Assembly (NCBI GenBank): GCA_963732655.1
Contig: CAVTAI010000005.1
Location: forward strand, 496,001-560,000
DNA length: 64,000 bases
DNA from: CAVTWS01 sp963732655
GTDB taxonomy: Bacteria; Actinomycetota; Acidimicrobiia; Acidimicrobiales; SHLQ01
Direction: 5' to 3'
Positions 51,617 to 62,094 of the stretch are shown here, in pieces. The position numbers were made by a program, and so were the translations under genes. The notes beneath the pieces are model-generated. The model saw nothing but the letters and a program-made list of their open reading frames with translations, made no database searches and was not told where the DNA came from. Numbering within the stretch: position 1 is the first letter of the stretch; each line of letters begins with the position of its first letter.

Positions 51617-53354
51617 ACGACACCTTCGACGAGCCGCGTGTCGACCTGGCCGACTACGCCCGTGTCCTGTGGCGCCGCTGGTACGTCATCGTCGCCGTCG
51701 TCGGCGTGGTCGTGGGTCTGTCGGCGTACCGCACGAGCCGCCAGCCCGACCTCTACCGGTCGTCGGCCGAGGTGCTGCTGCAGAGCCAGATCGCCGAAGA
51801 GTCGCAGAACGACTTCAGCCCTCTCGACTACGCCACCGACGTCGTCCGCACCGAGATCGAGATCATGACGTCGAACGACATCACGTCGGCGGTCCGCGAG
51901 CGATTGGGTCGGTCTCCCTCGGTCTCGATCACCCAACGGGGCACCACGGCGGTCGTCGCCGTGTCGTCGGTGAGCGAGGATCCGCGGTCGCCGCGGAGAC
52001 GGCCAACGTGTACGCCACCACCTACACCGAGGTCCGCCGCGCTCAGCGGGCCGAGGCGATCGCCATACTCGGCACCGAGATCCAGACCACCATCGACACG
52101 ATCGGAGGCGATCTCGCGCCGATCCAAGCCGAGATAGCCGACCTCGAGGCGACCCTGGGCGGGGAGTTCCTCGATCCGGTGAGCCGGGCCGAGATCACCA
52201 CCCAGATCGATCAGCTCGAAACCGAGGCGGAACCACTGTCCGGACTTTTGGGCCAGTACCAGCAGCAGTTGTCGGCCCTGCAGTTGAGCGGCAACCTGGC
52301 CGAGATCGGCGGCGCCGAGGTCATCAGTGAGGCGGGGGTACCGTCCACGCCGTTCTCACCGAACCTTCAGCGCAGCCTCATCTCAGCGGGAGCCCTGGCG
52401 TTCATGCTGGCGCTGGCGGCCGCTTTCGTCGTCGACCACCTGGATGATCGCATCCGATCCAGCGCCGAGGCCCAGACCATCTCGGGTCGGCCGGTTCTGA
52501 CCCGCATCCCGGAGAATCGTCGTTTCATGGGGCGGTCGACGCCGGCCGCACTGCGACATCCGGGCTCGATCCCTGCCGAGGCCTTCCGCGTGCTGCGCAC
52601 GAGCCTCCTCTTCGCCGCCGTCGATCGTCCGCTCAAGATCATCCAGGTCACGAGCGCGTCGGCGCGTGACGGGAAGAGCACCACCTCGGCCAACCTCGCC
52701 GTCACCTTGGCCCGCGCCGGCAAACGTGTGGTGCTGGTCGACCTCGACCTACGCCGGCCGTCGCAGCACGAACTGTTCGGCATGGCCGCCGAACCCGGGT
52801 TCACGTCGGTCCTGCTGCGGGAGGCCAAGTTGAGCGAGGTGCTATTCCCGATTCAGAACGATCTGCCCCTGTCGCTGGTCCCGGCAGGTGCGTTACCGGC
52901 GACTCCGTCGGAGTTGCTGGGGTCTGACCGAACCGAGGAACTGATCAACGCGCTCGCCGAGAGGTACGACTACGTGGTGCTCGACAGTCCGCCGGTGGTA
53001 CCGGTGACCGATCCGTTGGTCATCGCCCGGATGGCCGATGCCGTCGTCCTGGTGGTGTCGATGGGAGATACGCGGCGGCGGGATCTCGAAGAGGCGATGG
53101 AGCGGCTCGGCCAGGTCAACGCAGACGTGCTCGGGCTGGTCGTCAATCGCATCGCCGAGTCGAATCGATATGGCTACGACTACGACAGCGTGGCCGCCAG
53201 CCGAGCCCAACGAGCGCCCAGGCGGAGGGGACGCCGCGCCAAGATCGCAGCCGTCGAGGCGGACTCGGGCGGCGTCGTCGATCTCCCGCTCGCGGAAGAG
53301 GCTCTGCCCGACGACCTCGAGCGTCGGCGTCGGGGTCTTCGACGAGCCCAATGA
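51613..53354 (+). CDS. Wzz chain-length domain fused to BY-kinase (tyrosine kinase), one frameshift
   Basis: About 580 residues once repaired. Wzz part: first membrane helix WYVIVAVVGVVVGLSAY near residue 25, a coiled periplasmic-type stretch and a second helix LISAGALAFMLALAAAF near 260. Kinase part: Walker A SASARDGKSTTSANLAVTLA, Walker A' VVLVDLDLRRP and Walker B YDYVVLDSPPVV; the tail holds the tyrosines RYGYDYDSV that become phosphorylated. One base is missing near 51982 (SVSEDP then AVAAETANVY). It sets polymer length and is opposed by the phosphatase at 45.5-46.1 kb. It overlaps neighbours at both ends (ATGA, TGATG). Confidence 0.88.
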
Positions 53355-53921
53355 TGGTTGGGTCGGCGCCGACGATCTTCGATCAGATCGCCGCCCGAGC
53401 CGGTGGTCGCACCGTCCTCAACCTCGGAGCGGGGTCCTCCTCGATCGTGGAGCCGACCAGGACGTCGGTCGACGTCGACGTCGTTCGTCCCCGCACGCCG
53501 GGGCCTCGATTCGTCCTGGCCGATGCGGGAGCGCTGCCGTTCCGCTCGGGCGCGTTCGATGCTGCGGTGGCGAAGGACGTCATCGAGCACGTCGCCGACG
53601 TGAAGCAGGTGCTCGATGAGGTGCGTCGTGTGGTCCGACCCGGGAGCAGATTGGTCGTGTTGGCCCCGCGTGCCGTCCCGCGCTGTCTGGGCCGACCCCA
53701 CGCACCGGCGTGGGTTCACCACGAGTTCGTTGATCACCGCCTTGTCCGCCTCCGGGTGGATCGCTACCGCCGCGCCACGCCGGATGGGGTCGATCCCGTT
53801 CGCCGGGCGCGCCGGGATCGGGCTGGACGGAATCGAAACGATCCTCCGTGTGCCCGGTTTCGGCCACCGCTTCGGCACGAATCACCTGGTGACCGCCACG
53901 GCATCCGGGGCACAGGCATGA
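53351..53921 (+). CDS. Class I SAM-dependent methyltransferase (one frameshift)
   Basis: About 189 residues once repaired. SAM motif VLNLGAGSSSIVEP, then DADAGALPFRSGAFDAAVAKDVIEHVAD-like core (FVLADAGALPFRSGAFDA, DVIEHV). One surplus base near 53675 breaks the frame; downstream it continues RAVWADPTHRRGFTTSSLI and GFGHRFGTNHLVTATA. It is a glycan or aglycone methylase inside the polysaccharide operon; the stop overlaps the next start (ATGA). Confidence 0.78.
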
Positions 53922-55160
53922 CCGCCACGGCATCACCCGGGGGGGCAGGCGTGACCGCCGATCGTCTGCCACTCCTGGTGGCGGTCGTCAGCCATCCGAT
54001 CCAGTACTTCTCGCCCTGGTTCCGAGAGGTGGCCGCGAGCGGGCGAGTCCATCTCCATGTGCTCTATCTCTCGCGACGGGGCGTCAACGGGTACTTCGAC
54101 CACCAGTTCGGTAAGCGGATCGAATGGGATGTCCCGCTGCTGGACGGCTTCCGCAGCGAGTTCCTACCCGAGCGGGGCGAGCCCGAGGAACGTCGTCCCT
54201 GGCGAAACGACAACCCGAGCGTCTCTCGGCGTCTGGACGAGCTCGACCCCGACGTCGTTCTGGTGTTCGGCTACGCCCGGCGACGCCAATTGGCGCGCCG
54301 CCCGGTGGGCGAAGCGACGCCGGCGCAAGCTCATGCTCTACTCCGATTCGAACGCCGCCCGCGCCGTCTCGGCGACTCGTGGTTTGGCCAAGAGGGTGGT
54401 CGTCAGCACCTTCTACCGGGCGGTCGACGGCGCCCTCTTCAACAGTGCCAACAACCGTCGATACCACGAACGCTACGGTCGACGCGGAATGCGGCTCTAC
54501 CCGTGCCGCTTACCGGTCGATCTCAAGCGATTGACGTCGGGCACGGATGTCGCTTCCGATCGCCGCCGTATCCGGAGCCGATACGAGATCCCCACCGAGG
54601 CCTTCGTCGTCGTGTTCAGCGGCAAGCTCGCGCCGCACAAACGAGCGGTCGATCTGCTCCGAGCCGTCTCCGCGCTGGAGGGCACCCCGCCGGTGTGGGC
54701 CTTGTTCGTGGGCGACGGGCCGGACCGGCCGGAGTTGGAACGAATTGCCGCCGAGACAGCGGGGGGGCGGGCCGTGTTCGCCGGCTTCGTCAACCAGACG
54801 GCGATCGGGGGGTTCTACGCCGCTGCCGATGCGTGCGCGCTGCCGTCATCGAGCGAAGCCCATGGACTCGCGGTGACGGAAGCAACGGCCTTCGGCCTAC
54901 CCGTCCTGGTGAGTGACCAAGTGGGGTGCATCGGCCGCGACGATGTGGCCCGGCCCGGGGTCAACGCCATCGTTCACGAGTGTGGCGACATCTCGGCGCT
55001 GGCCGAGGGGATCGATCGGCTGCGACGCGATGCTCATCTCTGCGCCGACATGGGTCGGGCCTCGCTCGCCATCGCCGCCACGCAGGATGTCCGGACAGCG
55101 GCCCACCTGCTGTGCGACGCCGTGATAGATCTCGACCGGGCGAACGCAGGGTCAGCATGA
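53918..55160 (+). CDS. Glycosyltransferase, GT4 type (one frameshift)
   Basis: About 413 residues once repaired. N-terminal half: VVSHPIQYFSPWFREVAASG and LYLSRRGVNGYFD, the pattern of WfgS/WbbL-like GT4 enzymes. C-terminal half: VVFSGKLAPHKRAVDLLRAV, LFVGDGPDRPELERIA and the sugar-nucleotide E-x7-E motif in SSEAHGLAVTEATAFGLPV. One surplus base near 54280 separates them. It adds a sugar to the growing repeat unit. Confidence 0.85.
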
Positions 55161-56240
55161 GCGACGCCAGGGTCGACCCGCTCCGGCTCCTTGTCGTGGC
55201 CGAGAGCTGGATGGGTGGGAACGGCCGCGGGTTCTCGGCCACGCTCAGCCCGCGCCGGCCATCGGGTGACCCAGATCGACCCGATGGCGTTCGTTCCGAA
55301 TGGCTGGGCGAGTACGGACCTTCGGGTCCTGGGCCGGGTCATGCGGGGCCGCATGGTCGGCGACCTGACCCGCCGCCTCCTGGGTGAGATCGAATCGGGC
55401 CGGCACGACGCGTTCGTCGCCTACAAGGGCCAGTGGGTGGACGCGGAGGTCCTGGCGGGTGCCCGCCGGAACGTGATGCCGGCCGTCAACATCTATCCGG
55501 ACAACAGCGTGGATGCCCACGGACCGACGCTCGCTGACGCCATCACCCGCTACGACGTCGTCTTCTCGACCAAACGATTCCACCTCGATGACCTCCGCCG
55601 CCGCGGTGTGCCCGAGGTCGTCTACCTGCCCCATGGCTTCGACCCCGACGTCCATCGACCGCCCGTGCTCACCGGGGCCGATGAGCAGCGCTATGGCTGT
55701 GATGTCTCGTTCATCGGGACGTGGTCGCCGAAGAAGCAGCGTCTGCTGGAGTTCGTGGTGGCCTCCCGACCCGACCTGCGGGTGCGGATCTGGGGCGAGC
55801 AATGGGAGAAGGCTCCGACCCTGCGTCAGGTGTGGGAGGGACGTGGTGCGTTGGGCTGGGAGTACGCGGTGGCGGTGGCCTGTTCCAAGGTGAACCTCGC
55901 CCTCCTCAGCGAAGCCCGGGCGGGTTCCAGCAGCGATGACATGATCACCGCCCGCACGTTCGAGATACCCGGCATCGGCGGGCTGATGCTCCACGAGCGC
56001 ACCGATGACCTGGCCGAATGGTTCGAGGTCGGGGAGGAGGTGGCGACGTTCGAGGGCCCCGACGAGCTGGTGGCCCGGCTCGACGAGCTCGTCCCCGATG
56101 AAGCTCACTGCGCCGCGATCGCCGCACGCGGTCGGGCCCGGGCGATGGCCGGAGCGTCGCTCGATCGACGGGCCGAGGTCGTCAGTGACTGGCTCGCTTC
56201 CCGCGTGGGCGGCACGGCACGAACCGTCGGTACGACATGA
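55157..56240 (+). CDS. CgeB-like glycosyltransferase (one frameshift)
   Basis: About 360 residues once repaired. It begins RLLVVAESWMGGNGRGFSATL; a surplus base near 55240 shifts the rest, which reads GHRVTQIDPMAFVP, YPDNSVDAHGPTLADAI, STKRFHLDDLRRRGV, VSFIGTWSPKKQRLLEFV and TFEIPGIGGLMLHERTDDLAEWF. The last two are typical of the CgeB/spore-maturation glycosyltransferase group. ATGA overlaps at both ends tie it into the operon. Confidence 0.82.
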
Positions 56241-57702
56241 ACCTCGCTACGGTCCGTGTCACACCGATGTCGGGTCGCCGGCCCAATCGGCGAGCCCATC
56301 GGCTTGCCGCCTGGCAACAGGCCTACGTGGTCTCGATCGGTCTGGTGGTCGCCGCCGGATTCACCCAGTCCGAGTCGATGGTCGCCGCCGCGGTGACGCT
56401 GTGCGCCGCGGTGTATGTCGGCCGGGACCTTCGTGTCCGGCGCCAGGCCACGGTGATGACCGCCTATGCGGTGGGCGCCGGCTTGAGCTTCGGATTCGCC
56501 AACTGGCTCGGCTACCTCCTCGACGACTCCCGCTACCGGGCCGTGTTCGACGACTACCTCGTCCGCGAGTACACGAACCGCGGTCAACTCCTCGCCGCCG
56601 CCGGATTGGTCGTGCCCCTGCTCGCCTTCGAGCGGTGCCGCTCGAGCCCGCTCGTGCGTGCTGTCCCGCGGGTCGGAGGGCCGAGTCCCGATCGGCTTCT
56701 CGTCGTGCTGGCGTTCGGGTTGGCGGCGGTGGCGTGGCTCCACCGGATCCGGCCCCTCCCTCGCGTCGCTCGGCATCATGGCTCAGTTCGTGCTCATGGG
56801 GGCGACGGTCGCGGTCTTCATCCTGCGCCGCCGGATGTTCGCCTCCGGCCTACCAGCGTTGCACCCCTTCCTCGGCCCGGTCTGCCTCGCCCTCACGTTC
56901 GGCGAGGTGATCTACCAAGGCCTCTACAGCCTCCTTCGCATCGAGATGGTGTGGCCGGTGATCGCCTACGCCCTTCCGGCGCTGTCGCGCCCCGCAGATC
57001 CGTACCCGCCTGTTCGTGGCTGCGGTAGCGGTCGGGTTCGCGGTGCTGTTCCAGCCCCTGGGAACGGTTCGGGGTTCGGTCTACGGCGTCGAACGGCTCG
57101 AGGCGATCGGTGGCGCTCGGACCGACGTCGAGGAGCGAGACGCCGGTTCGGGGGCGATCGACAGCGCGGTCGCTCTGGCCGCCCGGCTGTCGACCCATAA
57201 TCAGCTCAGCCAGGTCATCCGGGTCACCGAGGAGAAGGGCTTCGTCGACGGTGAGACGCTCCAGTACGTCGTCGTGGCGGTGATCCCGCGGGCCTTGTGG
57301 CCGTCGAAACCACTCGTCACGCCGGGCCAGTACTTCGCCCGAGAGGTCGGGCGCGGCACCGAGACCGCGTCGGGTGGTTTCAGCAACGCCATCAACATGA
57401 CGGTGCCAGGCGAGCTCTACCTGAATTTCGGCTGGTATGCCGTCGTCCCGGGTCTGGCGTTGCTCGGATTCGTGTTCGCGTTGTTGCACCGGGCGGCCGT
57501 CCACGGCGCCGATCCGCGCAACCCGGTGGCGTCGGCCATCGCGCTGCTCGTGTACGTCCAGGCCTTCTTCGTCGGTTCCAACGCGACGACCATCACCAAC
57601 CTTGTCATCCTGCTCGTCGCTGGCTGGATCCTGGGCGGCGCCCAGCGCACCTTGATCTTCGACCGGGCCGTCCGTGGCGGGTCTCGGAGCCGGCGTGCCT
57701 AG
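56237..57702 (+). CDS. Polytopic membrane protein, probable oligosaccharide repeat-unit polymerase (two frameshifts)
   Basis: About 485 residues once joined, with at least ten hydrophobic segments: QAYVVSIGLVVAAGF, LLAAAGLVVPLLAFE, then, in a second frame from about 56750, LGIMAQFVLMGATVAVFIL, and in a third from about 57000, VGFAVLFQPLG, IPRALWPSKP and YLNFGWYAVVPGLALLGFVFALL. The last segments, with a large polar loop holding Arg and Pro residues, recall O-antigen/EpsG-type polymerases. The family assignment is from topology and context rather than a firm motif. Confidence 0.7.
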
Positions 57703-58735
57703 AACGCTCCTGTTGGCCAGTGCACTCAAGGGGTATGGCGGAGTGCAGGTCGTCAACCGACTCGTCATCGACGCCTTCGAGGCCTGGGGCCATCCGTTGT
57801 CCGTGCTCTCGCTGGACGGTGGATCGGTGGTGAAGGATCGACGGCCGAGCCGGCTCGCCAAAGCCCGCTTTGCCGCCGAGGCGGTGCGGGTGGCGCGGCG
57901 GGAGCGACCCGAGGTGGTGTTCGTGACGCACGCCGGTTTGGCCCCCGCGGCACGTGTGAGCGCGCACGGTCGACGTCTCGTGTGCTGGCTCCACGGAGTC
58001 GAGGCATGGGCGCCGATGGGGCGTGCTCAGCGCTGGGGCCTCGACGGCGCCGACCACCTCATCGCCAGCTCGGAGTTCACCCTCGACCGCTTCCGGCGGA
58101 CTCATCCCGACCTGGCGCGGGTGCCCGGGCGGGCCTGCCCGCTTCCGGCCCGGAGCCTCGGCGCCGGTCGAGCCGACCCGGCGGCCTCACGGATCATCCT
58201 GTCGGTGGGCCGACTTCGGGGCCGCGGGATGAAGAAGGGGCAGGATCGACTGATCGAGTCGCTGGCCGCCCTCTCGGAGCGGCATCCGGAGTGGAAGCTC
58301 GTGGTGGCCGGAGAGGGCGACGGTCGAGCGGATCTCGAGGCGCTCGCCGACCGGCTCGGCGTGGGTGATCGGGTCGACCTCGTGGGGGCCGTCGACGACG
58401 AAGCGCTCGAGGGCCTCTACTCGTCGGCCGCCGTCTTCGCCCTCCCGAGCGAGGGTGAGGGGTTCGGCTTGGTGCTCGCCGAAGCGATGGCCCACGGTCT
58501 GCCCTGCGTCGCCAGTTCGCTCGATGCCGGGGGGGATCTGGTCGTGGACGGAACGACCGGCTTCGCCGTGGACCCGACCGACGGACGGGCGTTGGTGTCA
58601 CGCCTCGACAACCTGATGAGCGACCCGGTGCGTCGGGCCGACATGGGAGCGGCGGGCCGACGATTCATCGAGTGCCATCACACGGTGGAGCAGTTCCGGG
58701 CGCAGTTGGGCGAACGGCTGGGGTCGGTGTCATGA
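57695..58735 (+). CDS. Glycosyltransferase, GT4 family
   Basis: 346 residues. LLASALKGYGGVQVVNRLVID is the acceptor-side start; CWLHGVEAWAPMG follows; donor side IILSVGRLRGRGMKKGQDRLIESL, LVVAGEGDGRADLEALA and the GT4 motif LPSEGEGFGLVLAEAMAHGLP. GTG 57695 is chosen because it overlaps the polymerase stop and removes a stray N-terminus. It probably transfers a hexose from a nucleotide sugar. Confidence 0.9.
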   Translation: MPRTLLLASALKGYGGVQVVNRLVIDAFEAWGHPLSVLSLDGGSVVKDRRPSRLAKARFAAEAVRVARRERPEVVFVTHAGLAPAARVSAHGRRLVCWLHGVEAWAPMGRAQRWGLDGADHLIASSEFTLDRFRRTHPDLARVPGRACPLPARSLGAGRADPAASRIILSVGRLRGRGMKKGQDRLIESLAALSERHPEWKLVVAGEGDGRADLEALADRLGVGDRVDLVGAVDDEALEGLYSSAAVFALPSEGEGFGLVLAEAMAHGLPCVASSLDAGGDLVVDGTTGFAVDPTDGRALVSRLDNLMSDPVRRADMGAAGRRFIECHHTVEQFRAQLGERLGSVS

Positions 58736-59904
58736 CGGAGTCGTCGCCCCGACCGCGGGTATGGGTGCACACGGTCGCCGTGCCGGTCGGCGGCGGAGCG
58801 ACCTACCTCGAGGCGGTCCTGCCGCGCCTCGTCGGCCGGCTGACCGGTTCGGGAGCGGATGTCACGGTGCTGACCTCGCCAGCCGGCGAGCAGCTCGCCC
58901 GTCGGGGTGGCGCGCCGGTTCGCATCTTCGGTTGGGCCGCCAACGGGGCGGTGGCCCGTCTCGCGTTCGATCAGTTCGCACTGCCGTTCCTGGCCCGCCG
59001 GCACCGGGTCACCGCCGTGCTGTGTCTGGGTAGCTTCGCTCCCGTTCTCTGCCGGGCCCGGACGGTTGTGTTGGTGCGCAACAGCATCTACTTCGATCCC
59101 GAGCTCCTGAAACGAACCTCCACGCGGCGCAAGGTGAGGTGGCCGCTGGAACGCCTGCTCATCATCCGGGGTGCCGCGGCCAGCGACGCGGTCGTCTACC
59201 CGTCGAACTTCATGAGGTCGCTGGTCGAGCGCCGGACGAGGCTGCAGCGGCGCCGGCTGGAACGTCGAGGCCATGTCGTTCCCTACGGCGTCGAGGAGCG
59301 ACTTCTGGATCGGCCCAACGTGGCCGATCCCATCGATGTCGAACGGCCGCCGTGGCGGGTCTTCGTGCCGTCCTCAGCCACTATCCAGAAGAACCTCGGG
59401 CTCGTGGTCCGTGCCGTCGCCGTCGCCTCCGAGCAAGGAACCCCGGTGAGCGTCGAGGTGACCGTCGGGTTCGACGAGCTCGACGCCGAGCTCCAGCGAC
59501 TCGTGACCGATCGACGACTCGTCGAATCGGGCCACCTCCGCCTTTGCGGCTCGCTCGATCGCGTCGACCTCGCCCTCCGACTGTGGTCCGCCGACATGTG
59601 TGTGCTGGCGTCCTGGAGCGAATCGTTCGGCCACCCGGCGGTCGAGGCGCTGGCTGCCGGCTGCCCGGTGGTCGCCGCGGACCGCCCGTGGGCGCACGAG
59701 ATCTGTGGCGGCCACGCCACCTACATCGATCCTGCCGACCCCCGAGCGTTGGCCGAGGTCTGGGCGACCTGGCCGCGCCAGCGTCCCGACGGGGCCGAAT
59801 CGGCCTCGGTTGCGGCCCGATTCTCCTGGGACCGGCATGCCGAGGCCATGGTCGAGCTGCTCGTCGGGGCGGGCGGTGCGGTCGGTCCGGGCGTTGCCCC
59901 ATGA
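58732..59904 (+). CDS. Glycosyltransferase, GT4-like
   Basis: 390 residues. WVHTVAVPVGGGATYLEAVLP at the N-terminus, VVYPSNFMRSLVERR in the middle, VFVPSSATIQKNLGLVVRAV and ASWSESFGHPAVEALAAGCPVVAADRPWAHEI near the C-terminus, the latter containing the donor-binding Glu pair. It starts in the previous stop (ATGA). Confidence 0.88.
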   Translation: MTESSPRPRVWVHTVAVPVGGGATYLEAVLPRLVGRLTGSGADVTVLTSPAGEQLARRGGAPVRIFGWAANGAVARLAFDQFALPFLARRHRVTAVLCLGSFAPVLCRARTVVLVRNSIYFDPELLKRTSTRRKVRWPLERLLIIRGAAASDAVVYPSNFMRSLVERRTRLQRRRLERRGHVVPYGVEERLLDRPNVADPIDVERPPWRVFVPSSATIQKNLGLVVRAVAVASEQGTPVSVEVTVGFDELDAELQRLVTDRRLVESGHLRLCGSLDRVDLALRLWSADMCVLASWSESFGHPAVEALAAGCPVVAADRPWAHEICGGHATYIDPADPRALAEVWATWPRQRPDGAESASVAARFSWDRHAEAMVELLVGAGGAVGPGVAP

Positions 59905-59950
59905 TGGCAAGGGTGGGCCCCGAACAACTGGGTGCCGGGAAGGGCTCGTC

Positions 59951-62094
59951 GTGCTCCAGGTGATCCAGTCGACCAAGGGGGCGCGGTGCGGCTCATCGAC
60001 GTGCCCGTCCCTGTCCCCGGGCCGACCGAGGTGCTGGTGGCGACGAGACGGTCCGTCGTCTCGCCGGGCACCGAGCGAGCGGTACGGGCGCTGGCCTCGG
60101 CCAGCCTGTTGGGCAAGGCGCGAGCGCGCCCGGACCTGGTCCGAGCCGTCGTTCACAAGGCCCGGCAGCAGGGTGTCGTCGACACGGTGCGGTCGGTTCG
60201 AGCGCGGCTCGACGAGAACATGACGTTGGGGTATGCCGGCTGCGGTGTGGTGGTCGAGGTCGGCGCCGCAGTAGCGGGAATCCGACCCGGCATGCGGGTC
60301 GCCACGGCCGGCGCCGCCCACGGCGAGTACCAGATCGTGGCCGGACTGCTGTGCGTCCCCGTCCCGGACGAGGTCGACGATGATTCGGCCGCGTTCACCA
60401 CCCTGGGCGCGGTCGCGCTGCACGGGTTGCGGCAGGCCGATGTGGGGCCGGGCGGCTGCATCGCCATCATCGGGCTGGGGCTGGTCGGTCAGCTCACGGC
60501 ACGGTTGGCGGTGGCGTCGGGTCTGCGGGTGGTGGGCATCGACACGCGGTCCGACGCGGTCGAGCGAGCGGCGTCGTCGTCAGCAGGAGTCATGGCTCTG
60601 GTGGAGGCCGGAGCGGACACGACGGAGAAGGCGTTGGCGTTCAGCCGTGGCCGGGGGGTCGACGCGGTGGTGATCACCGCGGCCACGCCATCGTCGGCAC
60701 CGGCCCGCCGCGCCGTCGACCTCGTACGGGATCGCGGCACCGTCGTCGTCGTCGGTGACATCGGCCTGGAGCTGGAGCGGGGACCGCTGTATGACCGTGA
60801 GGTGACCCTGCGTCTCGCCCGCTCGTACGGCCCTGGTAGATACGAGGCCAGCTACGAGCAGTTGGGCGTCGACCTTCCGGTCGGGATGGTGCGGTTCACC
60901 GCCGGGCGGAACATGGAGAGCGTCCTCGATCTGATGGCGTCGGGCCGACTGGTGGTGAGTGACCTGGTGACCCATCGGATGCCGGTCGGCGACGTCGCCG
61001 ATGCCTATGAGGCGATCGCCTCGCCGGAAGCGGCCGCCGTTGGCGTCCTGCTGACCTACGAGGGGCCGGCCACGGTCGGGCCGGGAGATCGGCGACGACA
61101 CGTGTCGAAACTCCGGCCGGTCGCCACCCCCGGGGTCGCGCTGCTCGGTGCCGGTACGTTCGCTCGGCGCACCGTCGTGCCGCTCCTGCGTCAAGCGGGG
61201 CTCGACCACCTCGTCTCGGTCGTCTCGCCTTCCGGAACGACCGCCCGGTTGCTCGCTCATCGGGAGGGGTTCCTGCGGGCCGGCAGCGACGCAGGGGAGG
61301 AGGTGAACGCGGCCGATGTCGATCTGGTGGCGGTGGTCTCCCGCCATGACAGCCACGCCGAGTTGGCCGTCGCCGCACTCCGAGCCGGGAAGCACGTTTA
61401 CTGCGAGAAGCCGCTCGGCCTCGACCACGACGAGCTCGATCTCATTGAACAGGAGATGGATGCGCATCCGGAATGCCTGTTGCTGGTCGGCCACAACCGG
61501 CGATGGTCGCCCGCCATCGATGCTGCGCACGCCGCGCTGGGGAGCTCCGGCGGACCCCTGGTGATGACGTACCGCGTCAGCGCCGGGCGTCTGGCGGCCA
61601 GCCACTGGTACCGGGACCGACGCCAGGGTGGCCGGTTGGTGGGGGAGGTCGGACATTTCGTCGACACCGTCGCCGCGCTGGCCGGAGGCCCTCCAGTTCG
61701 GTGGTGGTCCACCGGCGAGTCGAGCACCGAGACGGCGCTTCGGGACAACCTGGTCGTCATGGTCGAGTTCGCCGACGGGTCCTCGGCGGTGATCTCCTAC
61801 GCCGCCGACGGTCACCCGACCACGCCGAAGGAGCGCCTGGAGATCCTGGGTCGGGGTCACACCATCGTCGTGGACGACTTTGCGTCGGTCACGGTCGATG
61901 GTAAGCGGGTGTGGCACGGAGCGCGGGACAAGGGCCATGCCCGCCAGTTCGCCGAGCTGGCGGCTGCTCTCAGCGGGCGACCGTCGGCCCCCTTCCTGCG
62001 GCTGATGCGGGAACGAACCGGTCTGGTCATATCGCGCATCGTGGTCGATTGCGCTATGTCGTCTGGTCCCGCCACGCCGGATCCGACGCCGTGA
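59951..62094 (+). CDS. Fused zinc-type alcohol dehydrogenase and Gfo/Idh/MocA oxidoreductase (one frameshift)
   Basis: About 714 residues once repaired. Residues 1-370 form an MDR/alcohol-dehydrogenase-like domain (VPVPGPTEVLVATRRSVVSPGTE, GYAGCGVVVEVG, IAIIGLGLVGQLTARLAVASGL). Residues about 395-700 form a Gfo/Idh/MocA domain (VALLGAGTFARRTVVPLL, VYCEKPLGLDHDEL, GGRLVGEVGHFVDTVAALAG). One G is missing in the GGGGG run near 59982, which joins QVIQSTKGG to AVRLIDVP. Such fusions occur in other bacterial polysaccharide loci, usually next to heparinase-like or glycosyltransferase genes. The reaction is not established, but oxidation of a sugar is likely. Confidence 0.85.
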
